Source: Streptomyces sp. RB17
GTDB lineage: Bacteria > Actinomycetota > Actinomycetes > Streptomycetales > Streptomycetaceae
Length of the DNA stretch: 64,000 nt
NCBI RefSeq assembly: GCF_009604455.1
Contig: NZ_WEGL01000002.1
Location: 806,001-870,000 of the forward strand
Reading direction: 5' to 3'
Positions 54,418 to 63,705 of this stretch are shown here, piece by piece. The notes beneath the pieces are model-generated. The model did not search any database. It was not told where the DNA came from and was given only the letters and a program-made list of their open reading frames with translations. How positions within the stretch are numbered: the first letter of the stretch is position 1; each line of letters starts with the position of its first letter. Position numbers and translations under genes: made by a program.

Positions 54418-55013
54418 ATGGCACAGGACGTGGAGGTGCCGATGTACCTCCCACCCCGTCCGTTCGCCGCAGCACGCGTACGCCGGTGCCGCACCGCCGC
54501 CGTACGCGTGCTCGTCCCGGCCCTCACCGCGGCCGGCTGAGGCGGCGACGGCCCGCCAGATCCCGGTGCCTACCGCGCCGATGGGCTGGGCGTCCTGGAG
54601 CAGCTTCGCGGCGCGGCTGCGGCTCCTGCTGTCCGATCGGCCGCCCCGGACACCGGCAGCGAGGGCCACTACGACCAGGACATGCTTCAGTTCTCCAAAT
54701 GGGGCTTCGACTTCGTCAACACCGAGGCGGCGAGCAGCGCCTACACCAACACGGCCGCCACGCCCGTCACCGCGACCCTCCGGGTGGACGGGAAGACCCC
54801 GACGACAGTCTCCTTCCGCCCACCGGCTCCGCCCAGGGCACGGTCTCGGTCCAGGCACACCTCACCGAGGGTGCAGTCAACTCCCTCACCTTCACCGGCG
54901 GTCCGGCCCTGGGCGGCATCACGGTCCACCCGATAGCCGGTACCGGCAACGGCGCATCGCTGGTGCTGTGGAGCCGCAACGGCGGCGACAACCAGAAGTG
55001 GTCCCGGACCTGA
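54418..55013 (+). pseudogene. Remnant of a secreted GH27 alpha-galactosidase
   Basis: Pieces of one protein occur in three frames: an ATG with a short Arg/Ala-rich signal-like start (54418), then TAPMGWASWSSFA (about 54575), the conserved GH27 N-terminus, in a second frame. GSEGHYDQDMLQFSKWGFDF (about 54657-54716) returns to the first frame; the family normally has this about 100 residues further on. A third frame then gives a beta-rich carbohydrate-binding segment ending SRNGGDNQKWSRT, a ricin-type fragment. The barrel core with its catalytic aspartates is missing. Several frameshifts and a large deletion make it non-functional. Confidence 0.72.
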
Positions 55014-55027
55014 TCCGGCGCCCTGCC

Positions 55028-55363
55028 CTACGCGGCGGACACCACCAGCAGGCCCGCCGCCGCGAGCACCGAACACCCCAGCAGCAGACAGGCCAGCAGC
55101 CGCTGCCGCAACGCCCGGTAGCGCGTCTCGTACGCCTGCCGCAGTTCCTCGGCGCGGTCGGCGGTGCGCCCCCACGACCGGCGGGACAGCGTCAGGTACT
55201 CCTCCTGGAACTCCCGCTCCAATGCCTCCCGTTGGACATCGGAGAGCCAGCCCAGCCGGGACGCGGTGCGCGCGGCCGCCGTACGGCCCTCCTGCCGTGC
55301 GGCGGCGAGCAGGAGATGGCCCTCGATCGCCCGGACGAGGGCCTGCTCCTCCTGCGCCGTCAT
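55028..55363 (-). CDS. Small membrane-anchored hypothetical protein coupled to truncated ctaD
   Basis: A 111-residue protein. The first 85 residues are a charged, helical region ([40 protein letters not shown]). The last 23 form a transmembrane segment ([23 protein letters not shown]). It has no motif I know. Its ATG overlaps the stop of the truncated ctaD (ATGA), so it was probably an accessory gene of that oxidase operon. It may have lost its promoter with the ctaD truncation. Confidence 0.6.
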   Translation of the reverse strand: MTAQEEQALVRAIEGHLLLAAARQEGRTAAARTASRLGWLSDVQREALEREFQEEYLTLSRRSWGRTADRAEELRQAYETRYRALRQRLLACLLLGCSVLAAAGLLVVSAA

Positions 55364-56254
55364 CGTGCGCTCAACTGCCTCTGCCGACCGGGTGTTTCGG
55401 GGTGTTGCAGGTCGAACGCCGGGGATTCGCTGCGGATCCGCGGCAGGGTGCGGAAGTTGTGCCGCGGCGGCGGGCAGGAGGTCGCCCACTCCAGCGAACG
55501 GCCGTTGCCCCACGGGTCGTCGCTCTCCACCCGCTCGCCGTACTTGGCCGTCTTCCAGACGTTGTAGAAGAACGGGAGCATGGAGGAGCCGAGCAGGAAA
55601 GAGAAGATCGTCGAGACCGTGTTGAGCGTGGTGAGCCCCTCGACGGCGAGATAGTCGGGAATCCGGCGCTGCATCCCGTTCGTGCCCAGCCAGTGCTGGA
55701 CCAGGAAGGTGCCGCGGAAGCCGACGAACAGCGTCCAGAAGGTGATCTTGCCGAGGCGTTCGTCCAGCATCTTGCCGGTCATCTTCGGCCACCAGAAGTG
55801 GAAGCCGGAGAACATGGCGAAGACGACCGTACCGAAGACCACGTAGTGGAAGTGGGCCACCACGAAATACGTGTCGGAGGTGGCGAAATCGATCGGCGGC
55901 GAGGCGAGCATGACACCGGTCAGACCACCGAAGACGAACGTCACGAGGAATCCCATCGCCCAGAGCATCGGTGTCTCGAAGGACAGCGAGCCCTTCCACA
56001 TCGTGCCGATCCAGTTGAAGAACTTCACGCCGGTCGGTACGGCGATCAGGAACGTCATGAAGGAGAAGAACGGCAGCAGCACACCACCGGTGACGTACAT
56101 GTGGTGGGCCCACACGGTCACGGACAGACCGGCGATGGAGATGGTCGCGGCGATCAGACCCATGTAGCCGAACATCGGCTTGCGGGAGAACACCGGGATG
56201 ACTTCGCTGATGACGCCGAAGAACGGCAGCGCGATTAACGTCTGGATGCGCTGA
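55360..56254 (-). pseudogene. ctaD: 5'-truncated cytochrome c oxidase subunit I gene
   Basis: The frame encodes about 290 residues of CtaD, from [25 protein letters not shown] to the normal C-terminus. It keeps HHMYVTG and HFHYVVFG but has lost the first 265 or so residues, including the GHPEVY CuB/Tyr motif and one haem a ligand. Homology starts abruptly near 56237; the codon just inside the break is a rare TTA. Compared with the intact ctaD at 17019-18701 it is clearly homologous but diverged, so it is not a recent duplication. It cannot form a working oxidase core. Confidence 0.85.
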
Positions 56255-56339
56255 CCCCCCGCGAACTGCCCCTGCAGACCCGGTGCGCCGGGTTGCCGCG
56301 CGGCATCCGCCACTAACCGCCCCCGGCGGCACTCCACCG

Positions 56340-56580
56340 CAGCGCCGGTCACGGCCCGGGTACGGCCTGACCCGGCACCGGTCACCGCACGGCGCGTGCC
56401 GGTCCGGCTCAGCGAGGCCGGCCACGTCGCGGCCGCAGCGCACGCGGCAGCGGAGGACGTGGGCGGAGGCGGGCTGCTCTCAGGGCCGACCGCAGCAGAA
56501 CGGCGCACACCGGCGGACCTGCTGCGGACGCTGGTCCCGGCCGGCGCGGGCGAGCCCGGGGCAGTCGCCCGAGGCTCGCC
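56340..56580 (+). pseudogene. Probable MarR-family regulator remnant (wing and C-terminus)
   Basis: An open frame reads [23 protein letters not shown], then [21 protein letters not shown]. This resembles the wing (DPxDxRxxxVxLTxxG) and C-terminal helix of MarR proteins. The helix-turn-helix part is missing, and a frameshift near 56575 breaks the end. It lies between the ctaD breakpoint and the SnoaL-like gene. The assignment rests on pattern likeness only. Confidence 0.4.
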
Positions 56581-56663
56581 CGGGCCGAGAAGGTCCAGGT
56601 CAGCCGGGAGGTGACCCGGACCCTCGCGAATCTCCTTCCGGCGCCTGTCATGCCGGGGTGTGC

Positions 56664-57029
56664 CTACTCGTCCCAGGCCTGGATGATCAACTGGTCGGCT
56701 ATCTTGCCGTCCCGCAACGTGACCATCGACTCGGCGAGGACGCGGGTGCCGTCCCCGTACTGGCAGGACTCCGTGAACGCGGCGTGATCGCCCTGCACGA
56801 CACACCGGTCCAGCTTGTGTGTCATGTCGCGGCTGTAGACGTCGTCCAGCAACTCGGCGATCTGACCCCGCCCGCGCAGGACGGTGGGGTGGCTGGGCTG
56901 GTGGTTGCGGTCGACGATCCGGATCTCCGCGTCGTCGGCGTAGAGCGACAGAAGGGTGTTCCCGGTGTTCCCTTCTATACCCCGGCGCAGTGTCTCGATG
57001 TCGAAGGCGGAACCTGTCGCGGTGCCCAT
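56664..57029 (-). CDS. SnoaL/NTF2-like protein
   Basis: A 121-residue nuclear transport factor 2-fold protein. [32 protein letters not shown] is the usual first half of SnoaL-like domains and the end [17 protein letters not shown] the last strand. Family members range from polyketide cyclases to simple binding proteins; no catalytic residues can be assigned. ATG 57029 follows GGAGGTCACCC. It is 160 bp downstream of the acyltransferase-like gene on the same strand. Confidence 0.8.
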   Translation of the reverse strand: MGTATGSAFDIETLRRGIEGNTGNTLLSLYADDAEIRIVDRNHQPSHPTVLRGRGQIAELLDDVYSRDMTHKLDRCVVQGDHAAFTESCQYGDGTRVLAESMVTLRDGKIADQLIIQAWDE

Positions 57030-57189
57030 GGGTGACCTCCTTCGGGCGCCCGCGGCCCGGCGGGGCGCGGACCGCACGGGCCCCCACCCTTCGAGATTCC
57101 CCCGGCCCGGCGGACACGGCAAGCGCAGCCGGCGGGCTCCGCCCCGGCCGTCGACGCCCTCAGCGCGGTACGCCCGCAAGGAGTGGCTC

Positions 57190-57990
57190 TCACCGCCGTA
57201 CGGCCCCGGAGCCGGCGCCCGGCCCCGACCGCAGCACCGCCCAGTCGCGGGACAGCGCGAAAGCCGCGGCCGTACCGCCCCGGAGGCCGTCCGGGAGACA
57301 CTCCGGGAGCAGGCGGGTGAGCGGGTCACCCGGGCCCAGTTCCAGCCAGGTGCGGACCCCGTCGCGGTACAGCCGGCCCACCGCCTCCGCCAAGCGCAGC
57401 GGTGCGCGCCGCACCCAGAACTCCGGCTCGGCGGTCTCCTCGCCCACCGGACCGGCGGTGACGTCGGACACCAGGGGGATGCGCGGCGCACACGGGTGGA
57501 GCGTGGCGAGGGTGCGGCCGTAGGCATCGAGGACACGGTCCGGGCGCGCGGAGTGCGGCTCCGGGTCCGCCGGGCCGCCCAGCAGGCGGGCCAGGGTGCC
57601 GACCGCGTGGCAGGCGTCCGCCAGGCAGAAGACGCCCGCGGCATACGCGGCGGCCATCCGCCCGGAAGCCTGCCCGAACACCACGTCCGGCAGGACGCCC
57701 CAGCTGCGCAGCAACCGGTACTGCGCCACGTGGAGCGCGAAGACCGCGGGCCCGGCGAACGACTCCCGCTCCAGCAGCGCGGCCGTACGCGTGCCGTCGT
57801 CCGCGAACATCACGGATTTCAGCGGGAGTTCGAGATACGGATCGAGGCGCCCGCAGATGTCGTCCAGCGCGTCGGCGAAAACCGGGAATGCGTCCCGCAG
57901 TTCACGTCCTGTTCCGGGACGCGGCGCGGCGCCGGCCGAGAAAAGGAAAGCGATACGTCCGGAGCGGGTTTCGATGGGCATGCCCCTCAT
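57190..57990 (-). CDS. Standalone degenerate polyketide-type acyltransferase
   Basis: About 266 residues resembling the AT domain of polyketide synthases: GRIAFLFSAGAAPRPGTGRELRDAFPVFADALDDI, then VFGQASGRMAAAYAAGVF, APRIPLVSDVTAGPV and WLELGPGDPLTRLLP. The nucleophile motif GHSxG reads GQASG, replacing the Ser by Ala. The segment that should hold the small ferredoxin-like subdomain and the catalytic His (HAFHS) is missing, about 100 residues short. It therefore looks catalytically dead but keeps an open frame. It may be a relic or a binding protein. I chose ATG 57990; 57981 is an alternative. Confidence 0.68.
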   Translation of the reverse strand: MRGMPIETRSGRIAFLFSAGAAPRPGTGRELRDAFPVFADALDDICGRLDPYLELPLKSVMFADDGTRTAALLERESFAGPAVFALHVAQYRLLRSWGVLPDVVFGQASGRMAAAYAAGVFCLADACHAVGTLARLLGGPADPEPHSARPDRVLDAYGRTLATLHPCAPRIPLVSDVTAGPVGEETAEPEFWVRRAPLRLAEAVGRLYRDGVRTWLELGPGDPLTRLLPECLPDGLRGGTAAAFALSRDWAVLRSGPGAGSGAVRR

Positions 57991-58216
57991 TGAGGCACGC
58001 CCGGACGGATACACATACCAGGCGAACTCATGCACCCTGCAAAAAGATTGCCATCATGGAATGACGTTATTCGGTCAAATTCTTACCGGAAAGTGGGTCG
58101 TTTCTTAAGAAGGGCGTGCTGTTCTCCCCCGGGCGCGCCCGGCGAGGCGTCCGCCCCGCTACCGATCGGTCGCGCGTAGGGTCGGCGGCGAAGGCATTCG
58201 AGGAAGGGGCCAGACC

Positions 58217-59302
58217 ATGGCGCAGGAAGTGCGCGGCGTGATCGCACCGGGGAAGGACGAGCCCGTACGGGTCGAGACGATCGTGGTGCCGGACCCGGGG
58301 CCCGGCGAAGCCGTGGTGCGCGTCCAGGCCTGCGGCGTCTGCCATACCGACCTGCACTACAAGCAGGGCGGCATCTCCGACGACTTCCCCTTCCTCCTCG
58401 GCCATGAGGCCGCCGGCGTCGTGGAGTCGGTCGGCGAGGGCGTGAGCGATGTGTCGCCCGGAGACTTCGTCGTCCTCAACTGGCGTGCCGTGTGCGGGCA
58501 GTGCCGGGCCTGTCTGCGCGGCCGGCCCTGGTACTGCTTCGACACGCACAACGCCAAGCAGAAGATGACCCTCACGGACGGCACGGAGCTCTCGCCGGCG
58601 CTGGGCATCGGCGCCTTCGCCGAGAAGACGCTCGTCGCGGCCGGCCAGTGCACCAAGGTCGACCCGGCCGTCTCCCCGGCGGTCGCCGGTCTGCTGGGCT
58701 GCGGGGTCATGGCCGGGATCGGTGCCGCCATCAACACGGGCGGCGTCGGGCGCGGTGACTCCGTCGCGGTCATCGGATGCGGCGGGGTCGGCGACGCGGC
58801 CATCGCCGGGGCGAACCTCGCCGGCGCGGCGAGGATCATCGCCGTGGACATCGACGACCGCAAGCTCGACAGGGCCCGCACCCTGGGCGCCACCCACACC
58901 GTCAACTCCAAGGAGACCGACCCGGTGGCGGCGATCCGTGAGCTGACCGGCGGCTTCGGCGCCGACGTGGTCATCGAGGCCGTCGGCCGCCCGGAGACGT
59001 ACTGGCAGGCCTTCTACGCCCGCGACCTCGCCGGCACCGTCGTCCTCGTCGGCGTGCCCACCCCCGAGATGAAGCTGGAACTGCCCCTGCTGGACGTCTT
59101 CGGCCGCGGCGGCGCCCTGAAGTCGTCCTGGTACGGCGACTGCCTGCCCTCCCGTGACTTCCCGATGCTGATCGACCTGCACCTCCAGGGCCGGCTGCCG
59201 CTCGACGCGTTCGTCACCGAGACCGTACGACTGGACGAGGTGGAGAAGGCGTTCGAGCGGATGCACAGCGGCGACGTGCTGCGTTCGGTGGTGGTGTTCT
59301 GA
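58217..59302 (+). CDS. mscR: S-(hydroxymethyl)mycothiol dehydrogenase
   Basis: A 361-residue class III-like zinc alcohol dehydrogenase specific for mycothiol. [13 protein letters not shown] and [15 protein letters not shown] carry the catalytic zinc ligands, [15 protein letters not shown] the structural zinc ligands, and [14 protein letters not shown] the NAD-binding motif. It oxidises the adduct of formaldehyde and mycothiol and also reduces S-nitrosomycothiol. The ATG follows GAGGAAGGGG. It overlaps the MBL hydrolase gene (TGATG), the usual actinobacterial gene pair. Confidence 0.93.
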   Translation: MAQEVRGVIAPGKDEPVRVETIVVPDPGPGEAVVRVQACGVCHTDLHYKQGGISDDFPFLLGHEAAGVVESVGEGVSDVSPGDFVVLNWRAVCGQCRACLRGRPWYCFDTHNAKQKMTLTDGTELSPALGIGAFAEKTLVAAGQCTKVDPAVSPAVAGLLGCGVMAGIGAAINTGGVGRGDSVAVIGCGGVGDAAIAGANLAGAARIIAVDIDDRKLDRARTLGATHTVNSKETDPVAAIRELTGGFGADVVIEAVGRPETYWQAFYARDLAGTVVLVGVPTPEMKLELPLLDVFGRGGALKSSWYGDCLPSRDFPMLIDLHLQGRLPLDAFVTETVRLDEVEKAFERMHSGDVLRSVVVF

Positions 59303-59931
59303 TGACCGTACGCATCGAACGCCTCGTCACCTCTGGGCAGTTCACCCTCGACGGCGGCACCTGGGACGTCGAGAACAACGTGTGGATCGTCGGCGACGAG
59401 CGGGAGGTGATCGTGATCGACGCCGCCCACGACGCCGAGGCCATTGCCCGCGCCGTCGACGACCGGCGCCTGACCGCCATCGTGTGCACACACGCCCACA
59501 ACGACCACATCAACGCCGCACCGGCACTCGCCGACCTGACCGGAGCCACCATCTGGCTGCACCCCGACGACCTCCCGCTGTGGAAGACGACCCACCCGCA
59601 CCGCGACCCCGACCGGCACCTCCTCGACGGCCAGGTCATCGAGGCGGCCGGCGCCGACCTGACCGTGATCCACACCCCGGGCCACGCCCCCGGTGCCGTC
59701 TGCCTGTACGACCCGGCGCTCGGCACCGTCTTCACCGGGGACACCCTCTTCCAGGGCGGCCCGGGCGCCACCGGACGCTCGTACTCGCACTTCCCGACGA
59801 TCATCGAATCCATCCGCGACAAGCTCCTCACCCTCCCACCGGAGACGAAGGTCCTCACCGGCCACGGCGACACGACCACCATCGGCGCCGAGGCACCGCA
59901 CCTGGACGAGTGGATCCGGCGCGGACACTGA
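59302..59931 (+). CDS. MBL-fold hydrolase coupled to mscR
   Basis: A 209-residue metallo-beta-lactamase-fold protein with HAHNDH (metal site 1), TPGHAPG, FTGDTLF and TGHGDTTT. It has the glyoxalase II-like arrangement and in this position is thought to hydrolyse the S-formyl-mycothiol product of MscR. The start codon shares one base with the mscR stop. The pair removes formaldehyde in the cytosol. Confidence 0.9.
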   Translation: MTVRIERLVTSGQFTLDGGTWDVENNVWIVGDEREVIVIDAAHDAEAIARAVDDRRLTAIVCTHAHNDHINAAPALADLTGATIWLHPDDLPLWKTTHPHRDPDRHLLDGQVIEAAGADLTVIHTPGHAPGAVCLYDPALGTVFTGDTLFQGGPGATGRSYSHFPTIIESIRDKLLTLPPETKVLTGHGDTTTIGAEAPHLDEWIRRGH

Positions 59932-60027
59932 AACCGCCTCGGCAATCCCGACAGAAGATGTCGGGCTTTCCCGTGACAGTGGATGCGACAGCAGTCGTAC
60001 AGCAGACGCGCACACGGGAGGCCGGAC

Positions 60028-60942
60028 ATGTCAGGACCGCTGCAGGACACGGTGGCGCTGGTCGCGGGGGCGACCCGGGGCGCCGGACGCGGCATCGCCG
60101 TGGAACTCGGCGCGGCCGGCGCCACCGTCTACGTCACCGGCCGCAGCACCCGCGAGCGCCGCTCGGAGTACGACCGCCCCGAGACCATCGAGGACACCGC
60201 CGACCTCGTCACCGCGGCCGGCGGACGCGGCATCGCCGTACCGGTCGACCACCTGGACCAGCCCGCCGTACGCGCCCTGGTGGAGCGCATCGACCACGAA
60301 CAGGGCCGCCTCGACCTCCTCGTCAACGACATCTGGGGCGGCGAGAAGCTCTTCGAGTGGGACACCCCGGTCTGGGAGCACGACCTGGACAACGGGCTGC
60401 GGCTCCTCCGGCTCGCCGTCGAGACACACGCGATCACCAGTCACTTCGCGCTGCCGCTCCTGCTGCGCCGCCCCGGCGGCCTGGTGGTGGAGATGACCGA
60501 CGGCACCGCCGACTACAACCGCGACACCTACCGCGTGAACTTCTTCTACGACCTCGCCAAGGCCTCCGTGCTGCGCATGGCCTTCGCCCTCGGCCACGAA
60601 CTCGGCCCGCGCGGCGCCACCGCCGTCGCCCTGACCCCGGGCTGGCTGCGCTCGGAGCTGATGCTCGACGCGTACGGCGTCCGCGAGGTCAACTGGCGCG
60701 ACGCCCTCGCCCGCCAACCGCACTTCGCCATCTCCGAGACCCCGCGTTACGTCGGCCGCGCCGTCGCCGCCCTGGCCGCCGACCCCGAAGTGGCGCGCCT
60801 CAACGGGCAGTCGCTCTCCAGCGGCGGGCTGGCCCAGGTGTACGGATTCACCGACCTCGACGGCAGCCGGCCCGACGCCTGGCGGTACCTGGTCGAGGTG
60901 CAGGACGCGGGCAAGCCGGCCGACGTCACCGGATACCGGTGA
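60028..60942 (+). CDS. SDR-family oxidoreductase
   Basis: A 304-residue classical SDR: VALVAGATRGAGRGIAVE at the N-terminus, DLLVNDIWGGE replacing the usual NNAG motif and FFYDLAKASVLRM containing YxxxK. The NDIWGGE variant and long C-terminal part mark a subgroup of actinobacterial SDRs of unknown substrate. ATG 60028 has GGGAGGCC upstream. It lies 96 bp after the MBL gene and 31 bp before another SDR. Confidence 0.88.
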   Translation: MSGPLQDTVALVAGATRGAGRGIAVELGAAGATVYVTGRSTRERRSEYDRPETIEDTADLVTAAGGRGIAVPVDHLDQPAVRALVERIDHEQGRLDLLVNDIWGGEKLFEWDTPVWEHDLDNGLRLLRLAVETHAITSHFALPLLLRRPGGLVVEMTDGTADYNRDTYRVNFFYDLAKASVLRMAFALGHELGPRGATAVALTPGWLRSELMLDAYGVREVNWRDALARQPHFAISETPRYVGRAVAALAADPEVARLNGQSLSSGGLAQVYGFTDLDGSRPDAWRYLVEVQDAGKPADVTGYR

Positions 60943-60973
60943 AAGAACACCCGCAGGGCCGTACGGTCACCGC

Positions 60974-61762
60974 ATGACCGATCACACCCGCTTCGCAGGA
61001 CACGGAGTTCTCGTCACGGGCGCGGCCCGCGGCATCGGCGCCGCCGTCGCCAGGAGACTCGCCCAGGAGGGCGGACGGGTCCTGGTCACCGACCAGGACC
61101 TGCCCGAAGCCGAACGCACGGCCGCCTCCTTGCGCCAACAGGACCTCATCGCCGAGGCGTTGGCGTGCGACATCGCCGACCGCGCCTCGGTCGAGGCGGC
61201 CGTCGCCCACGCCGTCGCCGCGTTCGGCTCGCTCGACGTGCTGGTCAACTGCGCCGCCCACTGCACCCCGGACGTCCCGCTCTTCGAGGACGACCCCGAT
61301 GACGCGTGGGCGCGCGACCTCGACGTCACCCTCACCGGCGCCTACCGCTGCTGCCGCGCCGCCCTGCCCCACCTCGCCGCCTCCGGACGCGGCGCGATCG
61401 TCGGCATCGGCTCCGTCAACGGCCTGCAGGACTTCGGCAACCACGCCTACAGCGCCGCCAAGGCCGGCCTCGGCTCGCTCACCCGCACCCTCGCCGGGCA
61501 CGCGGCACCCCGGGGCGTGCGGGTGAACCTCGTGGTGCCGGGCACGGTCCGCACCTCGGCGTGGGACGGCCGCGACGACGAACTCGCCGCGCTCCGCGCG
61601 TTCTACCCGCTCGGCCGGGTCGGCGAACCCGAGGACATCGCCGCCGCGGTCGCCTTCCTCGCCTCCCGCGACGCCGCCTGGATCACCGGCACCACCCTGG
61701 TGGTCGACGGCGGGCTCACCGCGGTGAACACCGGCTTCCACCTGGCCGTACGGCGCCCCTGA
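60974..61762 (+). CDS. SDR-family oxidoreductase (FabG-like)
   Basis: A 262-residue classical SDR: VLVTGAARGIGAAVARRL, DVLVNCAAH (NNAG position), GIGSVNGLQDF and YSAAKAGLGSL (YxxxK), then the typical LASRDAAWITGTTLVVDGGL end. It reduces or oxidises a small hydroxy/keto compound using NAD(P)H. It probably shares a transcript with the previous SDR. Its stop lies 13 bp from the convergent decarboxylase stop. Confidence 0.9.
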   Translation: MTDHTRFAGHGVLVTGAARGIGAAVARRLAQEGGRVLVTDQDLPEAERTAASLRQQDLIAEALACDIADRASVEAAVAHAVAAFGSLDVLVNCAAHCTPDVPLFEDDPDDAWARDLDVTLTGAYRCCRAALPHLAASGRGAIVGIGSVNGLQDFGNHAYSAAKAGLGSLTRTLAGHAAPRGVRVNLVVPGTVRTSAWDGRDDELAALRAFYPLGRVGEPEDIAAAVAFLASRDAAWITGTTLVVDGGLTAVNTGFHLAVRRP

Positions 61763-61775
61763 GCACCCCGGATCG

Positions 61776-63164
61776 TCAGCCCGAGGCCGCCGCCAGCACC
61801 CGCAGCACCCGCTCGGTGTCGGCCTCGGTGGTGCGCCAGTTGCTGAACGCAGCCCGCAGCCCGGGCACCCCGCCGTGCACGGTCGGTGTCACATACGCCT
61901 CCCCGGACGCGGCGACCGCCCGGGCGAGCGCGTCGACCCGCTCCTGCGTGGGGTCCTCGGCGAGGGTGAAGCAGACGACGTTCAGCCGGACCGGTGCCAG
62001 CAGCCGCAGGCCCGGCAGCGCGTCGACGCCCGCGCCGAGCCGGCGGGCCAGGGCCACGTTGCGTTCGACGATCTCCCGGTGCCCGGCACGCCCGTAGGCC
62101 ACCAGCGAGAACCAGGCGGGCAGGGCGCGCAGCCGCCGGGAGTTCTCCGGGGTCAGATGCAGGAAGTCCGGCTCGCCGGCGGGCAGGCCGAGATAGGGGG
62201 AGGCGTTGTGGAAGACCTTCACCTGAAGGTCGCGGCGCCGGGTGAACTGCACGGCCGCGTCGTAGGGGACGTTGAGCCACTTGTGCAGGTCCACACAGAC
62301 CGAGTCCGCCGCGTCGAGACCGTCGACCAGCGCGGCGTGCTCGGGGGCGAGCGCGGCGAAACCGCCGAACGCCGCGTCCACGTGCAGCCAGAAGTCGTAG
62401 CGCTCCTTCAGTGCGGCGATCGCCCGCAGATCGTCGAAGTCGACGGTGTTCACGGTGCCCGCGTTCGCCACGACGATCGCCGGCCGGCCGTCCAGCCCGG
62501 CGAGGGCCGACTCCAGCGCGGCCACGTCCACGGCCTCCCGGTTGCCGGGCAGCAGCGGCACCTTCCGCAGCCGGTCCCGCCCGATGCCCAGCACCGACAT
62601 CGCCTTCGGCACGCTGGAGTGCGGGCTGCCGGACAGCACGTCGACCGGGCCCAGCGCGGCCGCGCCCGCGCGGGAGACGTCCACGCCCAGCCGCTCGCCG
62701 AGCCACTCCCGGCCGATCGCCAGACCGACCGTGTTGGAGGCGGTCGCCCCCGTCACGAACGCGCCGCTGTGCGCCTCGCCCAGCCCGAACAGCTCGCGCA
62801 GCCAGGCCACCGTCTGCCGCTCCAGCTCCTGCGCCCAGGAACCGCCCGCCCCGGACAGGTTCTGGTCGAACGCGGAGGTCAGCCAGTCCCCGGCGAGGGA
62901 CGCGGGGGTCGCACCAGCGGTGACGAAGCCCAGATAGCGGGGTCCGGCGGAGCCCGAGAAGCCGGGCGCCCACCGCTCGGCGAACCGCGCGAGAGCCACG
63001 TCCGCGCCCGCACCGTCTTCCGGCAGGGGTTCCGGCGGGGGCGCCGTTCCGGACACGGCGACCGGCCGCTCGGCCAGCGCCTCCGCCTCATGGGCGGCGA
63101 CGTCGCGGGCCGACTGGAGCAATTCGGGGAGCCGGGAGAGATCGCCGGCGAGGGCGGGGTGCAT
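61776..63164 (-). CDS. PLP-dependent (group II aromatic/amino acid) decarboxylase
   Basis: A 462-residue fold-type I PLP enzyme of the DDC/tyrosine decarboxylase family. WLHVDAAFGGF holds the PLP-binding Asp, and VCVDLHKWLNVPYD contains the Schiff-base Lys. SGAFVTGATASNTVGLAIGREWLG fits the cofactor phosphate region. It decarboxylates an aromatic or acidic amino acid to an amine; the substrate is unresolved. ATG 63164 (MHPALAGDLSRLPELL) is the start where family homology begins. No transporter gene is adjacent. Confidence 0.87.
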   Translation of the reverse strand: MHPALAGDLSRLPELLQSARDVAAHEAEALAERPVAVSGTAPPPEPLPEDGAGADVALARFAERWAPGFSGSAGPRYLGFVTAGATPASLAGDWLTSAFDQNLSGAGGSWAQELERQTVAWLRELFGLGEAHSGAFVTGATASNTVGLAIGREWLGERLGVDVSRAGAAALGPVDVLSGSPHSSVPKAMSVLGIGRDRLRKVPLLPGNREAVDVAALESALAGLDGRPAIVVANAGTVNTVDFDDLRAIAALKERYDFWLHVDAAFGGFAALAPEHAALVDGLDAADSVCVDLHKWLNVPYDAAVQFTRRRDLQVKVFHNASPYLGLPAGEPDFLHLTPENSRRLRALPAWFSLVAYGRAGHREIVERNVALARRLGAGVDALPGLRLLAPVRLNVVCFTLAEDPTQERVDALARAVAASGEAYVTPTVHGGVPGLRAAFSNWRTTEADTERVLRVLAAASG

Positions 63165-63316
63165 GTGCCGCAGCGTATGCAGGCGGGGGAGTCCTGAGCG
63201 CGGTCCAATCCGGGGAAACTGGACCGGGCCGGGGGCTGATGCTGCGCGGGTCACTTGCCCGCGTCGGCGGGATGCCGCCTGCGGCGCGTTTCTGGGCGCG
63301 GCAACGGCAACTCCCC

Positions 63317-63337
63317 AGGGGCGCGGAGAACTGCGCG
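63317..63337 (+). repeat. Dispersed Streptomyces intergenic repeat, copy 2
   Basis: AGGGGCGCGGAGAACTGCGCG differs by two bases from the reverse complement of 35054-35075. It sits between the decarboxylase and the LysR remnant. Confidence 0.6.
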
Positions 63338-63369
63338 ACCAGCCCACACGAACCCGCACCCGGCGACGG

Positions 63370-63705
63370 TCAGGACGCCCCCGCCCGCATCCCCCTCCGC
63401 AACCGCCCCAGAAGCTCCCGCGCCGCCGGCAGCATCGGCCCCTCCGACCGCCACACCAGGGCCACCCGGCCGCGGGCGCGGGGGTCGGCCAGGGGCAAGG
63501 TGGTGAGGCCGGGCCGGGAGCCAAGACCGGGCAGGACAGCGACCCCGAGCCCGCGAGCCGCCAGCCGCCAGCCGGCACAGTCCGTCCGGTGTCGCCGCCT
63601 CGAACGCGACGTGCGGGCGGAAACCCGCTTCGGCGCACAGCCGTTCCAGGACCGGGACACCGAACTCGCCGCGTTCCTGCGCACCCACGCCCACCACCCG
63701 TGGAC
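63370..63705 (-). pseudogene. LysR-type regulator remnant with frameshift
   Basis: The minus strand encodes the end of a LysR ligand-binding domain: RGEFGVPVLERLCAEAGFRP, FEAATPDGLCRLAAG in one frame, then LGVAVLPGLGSRPGL, GRVALVWRSEGPMLPAARELL in another. The break is near 63565-63580, where GCCAGCCGCCAGCCGG suggests a small slippage duplication. The helix-turn-helix half is absent: beyond about 63705 the sequence turns into a different gene on the other strand. It is a non-functional fragment. Confidence 0.7.

Noticed and set aside
56259..57117. N-terminal extension of the ctaD-like frame up to 57117
   Set aside because: Beyond about 56240 the frame is Arg/Pro-rich, lacks transmembrane helices and runs through the SnoaL-like gene in another frame; it is not oxidase sequence.
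54354..58035. A mobile element or prophage explaining the decayed patch
   Set aside because: I see no transposase, integrase, flanking inverted repeats or target duplications; ordinary deletion and decay are enough.
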